Part shown: positions 5,973 through 11,328 of the stretch, piece after piece
How positions within the stretch are numbered: the first letter of the stretch is position 1
Layout of the letters: the number at the start of each line of letters is the position of its first letter
DNA from: Flavobacteriales bacterium UBA1820
GTDB lineage: Bacteria > Bacteroidota > Bacteroidia > Flavobacteriales > UBA1820
Reading direction: 5' to 3'
DNA length: 11,328 nucleotides
NCBI GenBank assembly: GCA_002314265.1
Contig: DCEW01000104.1
Location: 1 to 11,328, forward strand
Position numbers and translations under genes: made by a program
Notes under the pieces: model-generated
What the model was told of the DNA's origin: nothing
Database searches by the model: none
What the model saw: only the letters and a program-made list of their open reading frames with translations

Positions 5973-6004
5973 TTTGTATCCCGGCCGAGGTTTGTTTACC
6001 TTTG
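5973..6004 (+). promoter_or_regulatory. Bacteroidetes-type promoter for the lipoprotein-dprA unit
   Basis: TTTG at 5973-5976 and TACCTTTG at 5997-6004 match the -33/-7 consensus with a 20-nt spacer, the best promoter in the window. Transcription should start near 6010. That excludes the upstream in-frame TTG at 6002 as a start codon for the downstream gene and supports an ATG at 6029 or, better, 6062. Confidence 0.75.
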
Positions 6005-6061
6005 TGGGAAAGAAACCCCGGTAGGGGAATGAATCCCTTCCCCACGACCGGAAAAAACGAT

Positions 6062-8323
6062 ATGAACGGCATGAAAGACAAGTGGTTTTTTCGCCTGCTC
6101 AAAGGCGCGGGCATCGGCTTGTGCGCGGCGATGACGGCTAGTGTTTTCTCTTGTACGGATCCGGCAGCCTCCTCCCCGGAAATATCCTTGGAAGCCATCC
6201 CCGTAGGATCGATGGCGGTGATCCGGGTGGACGATCCCTCGGCCTTGGGGCAGACCCTGGAAGGCAACCCGTGCCGCGAAGTCTTCGATTCGCTCGACCT
6301 CACCCGCCGGCTGGACGAGAGCCTGCAACTGCTCGCCCGCATCTGCGGCCGGGAAAAAGCAGACCGACCGGTGACCATCGCCGCCTCGAAAGTGGGAGCG
6401 CGGGACATCTCCCTGCTGCTGGTGTGCGATGCGGGCGGACGCACCTTGACCACCGCTTTCGGCGCAGACACCCTCACGCAAGTCCAGTCGTACGAAAAAA
6501 CGGAGATAACCACCCTGAAAACCCCCTCGGGCGAATACTGCTACTACACCCGGGGCGATGCACTGATCCTCTCCGACAACCGCCTGTACCTGGAACAGTC
6601 CATCCTGCAAGGAGCCTCCGACGGAGTCTGCCTGTCGGACGACCGCTCCTTTGCACGCTCCTTCCCCGTGCTGCTGGGCGGAAAAAAAGCCTCGGTCGCC
6701 CTGCGCCTGCCCGAGATAAGCCGCTATGCAAAGTCATTCTTGGGGGTCGAAACCCACCTGCTGGGCGAACTTTCCCCTTGGGCAGCGGTCGAACTGCGCA
6801 CCGACAGCACCTCCCTGCGCGCCGAGGGCATCTTCTGCACAGACGATTCGACGGCCTCGCTCGCTTCGGTACTGGCCGGACAAAAGGTCAAGGACCTCAC
6901 GCTGGACAACCGCTTCCCTTCCGATACCTACCGGTATCTCTACCTGGGTATCGCCGACTGGGAAAAATATTTTACGGACTACATCCTCTACCTGAAAGCC
7001 TCCTCGCAGTTTCACCTGTACAACCAGGCCGCCCGTACCTACGGACAGTTGCCCGAGGGGGAACCCTGGCGGTTTTTCCTCCCCTGGGCCGGGACCGGCC
7101 TGGCCGTGGTACAGACCGTGGGCGAACCCGTCCCCAGCGTGCTGATCGCGACAACCGACGCGCAGGCGGCCGCACAAGCCCTGGAAACGATCGCCGATTC
7201 GGCAGCGGTGCGGCCTGAAAAGTACAGAAATACGGCCATCGTACCCATCGGCTGCAAAAACATCCTCTACGACCTGGTTACCCATGCCGCTCCGCGCCAA
7301 GGCGCCGCCTTTGCGGCGGTAGCGGGCGACGTGGTGGTTTTTTCGCCTTCGGAAGCAGCCTTGAAAAAGATTCTGGACGACATCCGCCTGGGGACGACCC
7401 TCCAGACGATCGAAGGGTATGTAAAACAAAAATCCCAACTGGCCACCTCGACCCAACTGCTGGCCCTGGTACGGGGCGACCTGTGGAGCGAGCAGGTCGC
7501 TGGGACCGCACAGGAAAAACGCCGGCAGGGCAAGGCACTGGATGCCGTCGAAAAGTACGTCCGCGCCCAGGGCAAACGCTTCGAAAACCTGCGCTACAAC
7601 TTCCTGCAAGTGAGCGCCACCGGGGGGACAGCCTTCCTGAACATCCGCATGGCCTGGGACGATGCCGCCGCCCGCCAAGCGGTCAAGGAATGGTCCTTCG
7701 CGCTGGATGCCCCGGCTGCCACCGCTCCCCTGGCCTTCCCCAACCACCGCAACGGGCGTTACGACGTGCTGATCCAGGACACCGAGGGGACGTTGTATCT
7801 GATCTCGGACAAAGGCTCGCTGTTCTGGAAAAAGAAACTGGGTGCGACCATTACCTCGCCCATCGTGGTGTGCGACCTCTACGACAACCATAAATACCAG
7901 ATGGCTTTCTGGACCGGGAAAAAATTCCACGTCATCGACCGCCTGGGCAACTACGTCACGGCGGCCGACAAGGTAGCGCGCGCCAAAAAACTGAAGGCGC
8001 CCACACCCCAGGCCACGGTAGTCTCGACCAACGAGATCGGCTACCAGTTGCGCTCCGGCTCGATGCGCAAAGTGAAGACCCCGCAGTCCCCGCTTTCCTC
8101 TGTGGTGTACGTCCCCTCGGTCGATGCGCTGGTTTACCGTCTGGCCGACGGGAAGGTCTATGCCATCCATCCCGACGGAAAAACGATACAGGGGTTCCCC
8201 GTGATGGCGGAAAAGGATTTTACCGCGCAGGATTTCGGACGCGACCACCGTCTGGGCATCGCCGCCCTTTCCCCCGAAGGAGTGATCACCTTCTACCGCT
8301 TGCCGCAGGACGAAAACAAATGA
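6062..8323 (+). CDS. Large lipoprotein, DUF3352-like with propeller-like C-terminal half
   Basis: A protein of about 753 residues if translated from the ATG at 6062. I chose that start because the promoter at 5973-6004 rules out 6002 and because it places a short basic start before the hydrophobic core ending VFSC (C31, likely lipidated). An ATG at 6029 after AGGGGA is possible. The N-terminal ~540 residues resemble DUF3352-type Bacteroidetes proteins (IPVGSMAVIRVDDPS near the start, repeated alpha/beta units). From about 559 the sequence reads like blades of a beta-propeller: YDVLIQDTEGTLYLISDKGSLFWKKKLG, SPIVVCDLYDNHKYQMAFWTG, KFHVIDRLGNYV, ALVYRLADGKVYAIHPDG. No catalytic motif is visible and the function is unknown; it is probably periplasm-facing. 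It ends 4 nt before dprA, so the two share a transcript. Confidence 0.75.
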   Translation: MNGMKDKWFFRLLKGAGIGLCAAMTASVFSCTDPAASSPEISLEAIPVGSMAVIRVDDPSALGQTLEGNPCREVFDSLDLTRRLDESLQLLARICGREKADRPVTIAASKVGARDISLLLVCDAGGRTLTTAFGADTLTQVQSYEKTEITTLKTPSGEYCYYTRGDALILSDNRLYLEQSILQGASDGVCLSDDRSFARSFPVLLGGKKASVALRLPEISRYAKSFLGVETHLLGELSPWAAVELRTDSTSLRAEGIFCTDDSTASLASVLAGQKVKDLTLDNRFPSDTYRYLYLGIADWEKYFTDYILYLKASSQFHLYNQAARTYGQLPEGEPWRFFLPWAGTGLAVVQTVGEPVPSVLIATTDAQAAAQALETIADSAAVRPEKYRNTAIVPIGCKNILYDLVTHAAPRQGAAFAAVAGDVVVFSPSEAALKKILDDIRLGTTLQTIEGYVKQKSQLATSTQLLALVRGDLWSEQVAGTAQEKRRQGKALDAVEKYVRAQGKRFENLRYNFLQVSATGGTAFLNIRMAWDDAAARQAVKEWSFALDAPAATAPLAFPNHRNGRYDVLIQDTEGTLYLISDKGSLFWKKKLGATITSPIVVCDLYDNHKYQMAFWTGKKFHVIDRLGNYVTAADKVARAKKLKAPTPQATVVSTNEIGYQLRSGSMRKVKTPQSPLSSVVYVPSVDALVYRLADGKVYAIHPDGKTIQGFPVMAEKDFTAQDFGRDHRLGIAALSPEGVITFYRLPQDENK

Positions 8324-8327
8324 TGCG

Positions 8328-9524
8328 ATGAAAGCCGAACAACTGGAAGACATCCTGGTGCTCTACCGCACCAAAGGCCTCTCCCGACGGGATGCCGGGC
8401 GGTTGGTGCAACAAGTCGGCCGACCGGAAGAGGTCTTTGCCCTTTCCGCCGAAACGCTCACCGGCTGGGGGATAAAACCGGCGGTAGCCCGCGCCTTGCT
8501 GGAACGCCGCCTGGACGACGCGATCCGCCAGGAGATGGATTTCGTCCAGCGCAACGACATACGCGCCATCGGCTTTTGGGAACAGGACTACCCGCCCCTG
8601 CTGCGCGAATGCCCGGATGCACCGGTGATGCTGCTGGCCAAGGGGGCGTTCGACTTTACGGGGCTTCCCTTTGCCCTTGCCATCGTCGGTACGCGCGCCA
8701 TGACCCCCTACGGAGCTGCGATGACCGACCGGATCGTCCAGGCACTCGCCCCGTACCGCCCGGCGATCGTCAGCGGGCTGGCCTACGGAGTGGATGTCCA
8801 GGCGCACCGTGCAGCCTTGAAATACGGCCTTCCGACCCTCGGCGTGCTGGGACAAGGACTGGGCACCCCGATGTACCCGGCCCAGAACCGCAATACAGCC
8901 CGCCAAATGTGCCATACGCCCGGGTGCGGCATCCTGACCGAATACCTGCACCTCCAGGAGGCTCTGCCGGGGCTTTTCCCGGCGCGCAACCGCATCGTGG
9001 CGGGCATTGCCCGCGCAACGGTGGTCATCGAGGCCAAGGCCAAAGGCGGGGCACTGATCACCGCCGAACTGGCGGGGGGATACAACCGCGAGGTTTTCGC
9101 CGTACCGGGCCGCGCAAACGACCCGTGCTCCCAGGGGTGCAACACCCTCATCCGCCGCAACAAGGCCATGATCCTGGACGACCCCCAAACGCTCATCGAG
9201 GAATTGGGCCTCTCGGACCGACGGCCGAAAGCGCAGCCGGGCCGACAAAGCGAAATGTTCCTGTCGGAAAGCCCGGCAACTGCCGCGCCCCCGGCGCCGA
9301 ACCGAAACGGAGCTGCCCCGCAGTGGGAGGGGCTGACGGAGGAAGGGAAAAAAGTAGCCCGGATGCTCTCCGGGGTGGAAAAGATGCACCTGGACGAACT
9401 TTGCACCGCGCTGGAGATGCCGGTGCAGAACCTTACCGTACTGCTGCTGGAGATGGAACTCGCCGGGCTGATCAACACCCTGCCGGGGAAGTATTATGCC
9501 TTGTCGCCCCAGGCCCGAACGTGA
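8328..9524 (+). CDS. dprA: DNA-processing protein DprA
   Basis: A 398-residue cytoplasmic protein that binds single-stranded DNA and, in transformable bacteria, protects incoming DNA and loads RecA. It is widely conserved in non-transformable species too. Domain order is canonical: helix-hairpin-helix/SAM-like N-terminal region (about 1-70), Rossmann-like DprA core (about 80-295) with IVGTRAMTPYG (119-129), SGLAYGVDVQAH (149-160), RNRIVAG (220-226), GGALITAELA (240-249) and VPGRAND, then a linker rich in Pro and Ala, and a winged-helix C-terminal domain (about 335-392, DML1-like). Length is normal for a three-domain DprA. It begins 4 nt after the preceding lipoprotein gene with no room for a separate promoter, so it probably depends on the promoter at 5973-6004. 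No other competence gene is in the window. Confidence 0.96.
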   Translation: MKAEQLEDILVLYRTKGLSRRDAGRLVQQVGRPEEVFALSAETLTGWGIKPAVARALLERRLDDAIRQEMDFVQRNDIRAIGFWEQDYPPLLRECPDAPVMLLAKGAFDFTGLPFALAIVGTRAMTPYGAAMTDRIVQALAPYRPAIVSGLAYGVDVQAHRAALKYGLPTLGVLGQGLGTPMYPAQNRNTARQMCHTPGCGILTEYLHLQEALPGLFPARNRIVAGIARATVVIEAKAKGGALITAELAGGYNREVFAVPGRANDPCSQGCNTLIRRNKAMILDDPQTLIEELGLSDRRPKAQPGRQSEMFLSESPATAAPPAPNRNGAAPQWEGLTEEGKKVARMLSGVEKMHLDELCTALEMPVQNLTVLLLEMELAGLINTLPGKYYALSPQART

Positions 9525-9576
9525 GCTTCCCCCATGTTTTTTCGGCAAAAGTGCATCCGTATTTCATTAATTTCGT

Positions 9577-9606
9577 TACCTTTACCCAGACAATTATCGG
9601 TAAAGG
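9577..9606 (+). promoter_or_regulatory. Near-consensus -7 box with overlapping palindrome upstream of the HU/SPOR gene
   Basis: TACCTTTA at 9577-9584 matches TAnnTTTG except for the last base, though no clear -33 box is seen. A perfect 8-bp inverted repeat, CCTTTACC (9579-9586) and GGTAAAGG (9599-9606), separated by 12 nt, overlaps this box and the expected start of transcription near 9590. The arrangement looks like an operator, or a hairpin at the very 5' end of the mRNA. The ATG follows about 55 nt later. Confidence 0.45.
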
Positions 9607-9660
9607 CGTCCGAAAAAGACGGCCGCAAGGATACTGCCAAGTTCTAAAAACGACATCGCC

Positions 9661-11280
9661 ATGCTGATAGACAAGTACATAGAAAACGCCCTCTACCTGT
9701 ATCAATGCGTGATCATCCCCGGTTTCGGCGGATTCATCGCCACCGACCAGCCCCAGGATTCCGCCGGAAAAGAAGGCAAATACTCCCCGCGCAAGAAAAA
9801 GTTCGCCTTTCACCCCAACCTGAAGGTAAACGACGGCGTACTGGCCATGTACATCGCCAACATGCGCGAGATCTCATACGCCGAGGCCATGAACGAGATC
9901 GCCCACGCGGTCGATTTTTACCTCTCCACCCTCGAAAAAGGCGACCCGGTGGACATCGAAGGGGTGGGCTCCATCCGCCCGGACGGCCAAGGGGGACTTT
10001 GCTTCACGCAGTTCGGCGACAAGGACTTCAACCGAAAACAATACGGACTCTCTTCGACCTGCATCCCGCAAGAAACACCTGCAGGAGAAGCCGCTGCCGA
10101 CATTCCGGACGAAAAAACCTACGCACATTCCCGCCTGCAGATCACCCCGGCCCCGCAAGAGCCCGACACCGAAAACCCGCCACAGGAGCCATCATCGAAA
10201 AAAGAAGGGATCGAGACGGTCAAGAAAGCCTTCCAGATGGTGGTCGATGCCGCTACTTCGGCCGGCATCGAGGACAACCACGTAGAAAACCGCGCCATCG
10301 GGGGAATGATCAACGCCGTGCTGATGGAGGCCGTGGAAAAAGCCACCATCGACAAATACCGGGCCGACGATCCGGAGCACCTGCGCCGACTGATCACCTC
10401 CGCGGCCGACAAAGCAAAAAAGGCTTCCGATCCGCAGGCCGAGCGTGCGATAGACAGCATCGTCAGCGTCCTGATGGAACAGTCTCCCGCTCCGGCGGAA
10501 GTTCCGCAGGAGCAAACACCCGCGGTAGAAGAGACTTCGCCGCTCCCTGAACCGACCCTGGAGGAAAATGCATCGTCCCAAGACGCGCCGGATGTGGCCG
10601 AGCAGGAAAAAGAACCGGAAAAAGTCGAATCGGCTCCCGACGAAGCCGCCGGAAACGAAGGAGAAGGGACCGGCGAAAACACCCCTGCAGACGAGCCGGA
10701 AAACGAGTTGCGAGAAAACGAAGAGGACGAGGACGAAGATCGTCCCGGTTTCAACCCCCTGCGCAGCAAGCCGGTGCGGATCGTCATCGGGGCGGTGGTC
10801 GTGCTGGCGGTGCTGGCGGGCTTGTTCTTCTTCGTATGCCGAGGCGGAGCCAACCTCTACTTCTGGAAAGATACCAAGGGAGATGCGATCCCCACGGCAC
10901 AACCGGTTCTCCCGGCGGAGGATTCCCTCGCGGTGGACAGTACGGCACAAAACGATACTTTGCCCACGACGGGCCTCACCCCGGCCGTCCCTGCGGGCGA
11001 TGCGCTGGATACGACCTACCTGGCCGATCTGCCTTTTTACGTGATCGCCACGTCGGTATCCGTGCGGGAAAATGCCGAGAAGGCTTTGCTCGAACTCCGC
11101 CAAGAAGGTTACCCGGCGGTCTATGCCGGGTATCAGAACGGGCTGTACCTGATCGCTTACCAGGGGTTCCGTTCCCGCTCGGAGGCGATGAAATTTTACG
11201 AAGAGATCCTCAATACCACGGACAATACGCAGGTGTGGGTCAAGGTGTACAACCGCAACGCCGACAAGAAAACCGACTGA
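9661..11280 (+). CDS. HU-CCDC81 and SPOR domain membrane protein
   Basis: A 539-residue protein of a Bacteroidetes architecture. Residues 1 to about 130 match the paired bacterial HU-CCDC81 domains (YLYQCVIIPGFGGFIA near the start, FHPNLKVNDGVLAMYIA, and VDIEGVGSIRPDGQGGLCF). A helical segment at 182-273 contains two related copies of a motif ending RAI...VLME (RAI at 211 and 262). Residues 275-362 are Pro/Glu/Asp-rich and probably disordered, ending in an acidic run. A single membrane helix lies at about 372-393 (VRIVIGAVVVLAVLAGLFFF), and 457-532 is a SPOR domain (LPFYVIATSV...ALLELRQEGYPA...YLIAYQGFRSRSEAM...), which in other proteins binds denuded peptidoglycan at the septum. I infer a cytoplasmic N-terminus and periplasmic SPOR part, linking an HU-like module to the wall or division site. 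It is transcribed apart from dprA, from near 9577. Confidence 0.88.
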   Translation: MLIDKYIENALYLYQCVIIPGFGGFIATDQPQDSAGKEGKYSPRKKKFAFHPNLKVNDGVLAMYIANMREISYAEAMNEIAHAVDFYLSTLEKGDPVDIEGVGSIRPDGQGGLCFTQFGDKDFNRKQYGLSSTCIPQETPAGEAAADIPDEKTYAHSRLQITPAPQEPDTENPPQEPSSKKEGIETVKKAFQMVVDAATSAGIEDNHVENRAIGGMINAVLMEAVEKATIDKYRADDPEHLRRLITSAADKAKKASDPQAERAIDSIVSVLMEQSPAPAEVPQEQTPAVEETSPLPEPTLEENASSQDAPDVAEQEKEPEKVESAPDEAAGNEGEGTGENTPADEPENELRENEEDEDEDRPGFNPLRSKPVRIVIGAVVVLAVLAGLFFFVCRGGANLYFWKDTKGDAIPTAQPVLPAEDSLAVDSTAQNDTLPTTGLTPAVPAGDALDTTYLADLPFYVIATSVSVRENAEKALLELRQEGYPAVYAGYQNGLYLIAYQGFRSRSEAMKFYEEILNTTDNTQVWVKVYNRNADKKTD

Positions 11281-11281
11281 T

Positions 11282-11308
11282 CGCGCCAAGGGGGGGGGCT
11301 TCGGCGCG
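11282..11308. other. GC-rich inverted repeat with a G9 run after the HU/SPOR gene
   Basis: CGCGCC (11282-11287) and GGCGCG (11303-11308) form a perfect 6-bp stem around a 15-nt loop containing nine consecutive G (11290-11298). It lies 1 nt after the stop codon. No U-tract follows, so it is not a clear intrinsic terminator. The homopolymer also makes the exact base count here less certain. Nothing else is visible up to the window end. Confidence 0.3.
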
Positions 11309-11328
11309 CGGGCAAGCAAAAGGCGAGC

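Noticed and set aside
6734..8353. 539-codon minus-strand open frame opposite the large lipoprotein
   Set aside because: It is Gly/Val/Gln/Arg-rich without motifs and fully antisense to a well-supported gene, so it is a shadow frame.
8286..9548. 420-codon minus-strand open frame opposite dprA
   Set aside because: dprA is certain from its motifs; the opposite frame has no protein-family character and no promoter.
1..11328. CRISPR array, tRNA/rRNA genes, toxin-antitoxin pair or anti-phage cassette
   Set aside because: No regularly spaced repeats, no tRNA-like cloverleaf and no recognisable defence or toxin domains were seen on either strand. The two small secreted proteins lack features that would justify such a label.

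Overview
The window looks like chromosomal DNA from a high-GC member of the Bacteroidales, perhaps an Alistipes/Rikenellaceae-like gut bacterium. The evidence is indirect. Several genes start downstream of TAnnTTTG boxes, the Bacteroidetes -7 promoter element, and one has a matching TTTG -33 box at the expected spacing. Lipoproteins and TlpA-type thioredoxin proteins of Bacteroidetes style are present, as is an HU-CCDC81/SPOR protein, an architecture known from this phylum. The genus is a guess. Most genes are visibly GC-rich, and an AT-rich patch at about 2690-3310 and 3930-5520 interrupts them.

Layout. (1) 34-2359, minus strand: a tandem pair of TlpA-like envelope proteins, apparently one operon read from a promoter near 2475-2503. 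The downstream copy is a lipoprotein with an intact CNPC redox site. The upstream copy keeps the fold but has lost both active-site cysteines. (2) 2360-2753: an intergenic stretch with a leader hairpin, two imperfect copies of a ~40-bp repeat and candidate promoters in both directions. (3) 2754-3191: a small AT-rich secreted protein of unknown function. (4) 3318-3929: rnhB (ribonuclease HII). (5) 3941-5048: a complete but damaged IS630-family element with recognisable terminal repeats and a TA target duplication. Its transposase appears to need a -1 frameshift at a T_TTT_TTA site, and is also broken by an early frameshift and an in-frame TAG. (6) 5048-5470: a small AT-rich lipoprotein whose ATG begins inside the TA duplication. 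(7) 5525-5956: a DoxX-family membrane protein. (8) 6062-9524: a large lipoprotein (DUF3352-like N-terminal half, propeller-like C-terminal half) followed after 4 nt by dprA. (9) 9661-11280: a membrane-anchored HU-CCDC81/SPOR protein with an internal duplication.

How they fit together: the pair in (1) probably acts on disulfides or a related function in the envelope. rnhB and dprA are housekeeping nucleic-acid genes. The HU/SPOR protein is probably a cell-envelope/septal protein. I see no phage, CRISPR, toxin-antitoxin or defence locus and no RNA gene. I found no convincing undescribed multi-gene system. The most informative signals are the IS630 recoding site, the exact placement of that IS against a start codon, the cysteine-less TlpA paralogue, and a palindrome over the promoter of the HU/SPOR gene.
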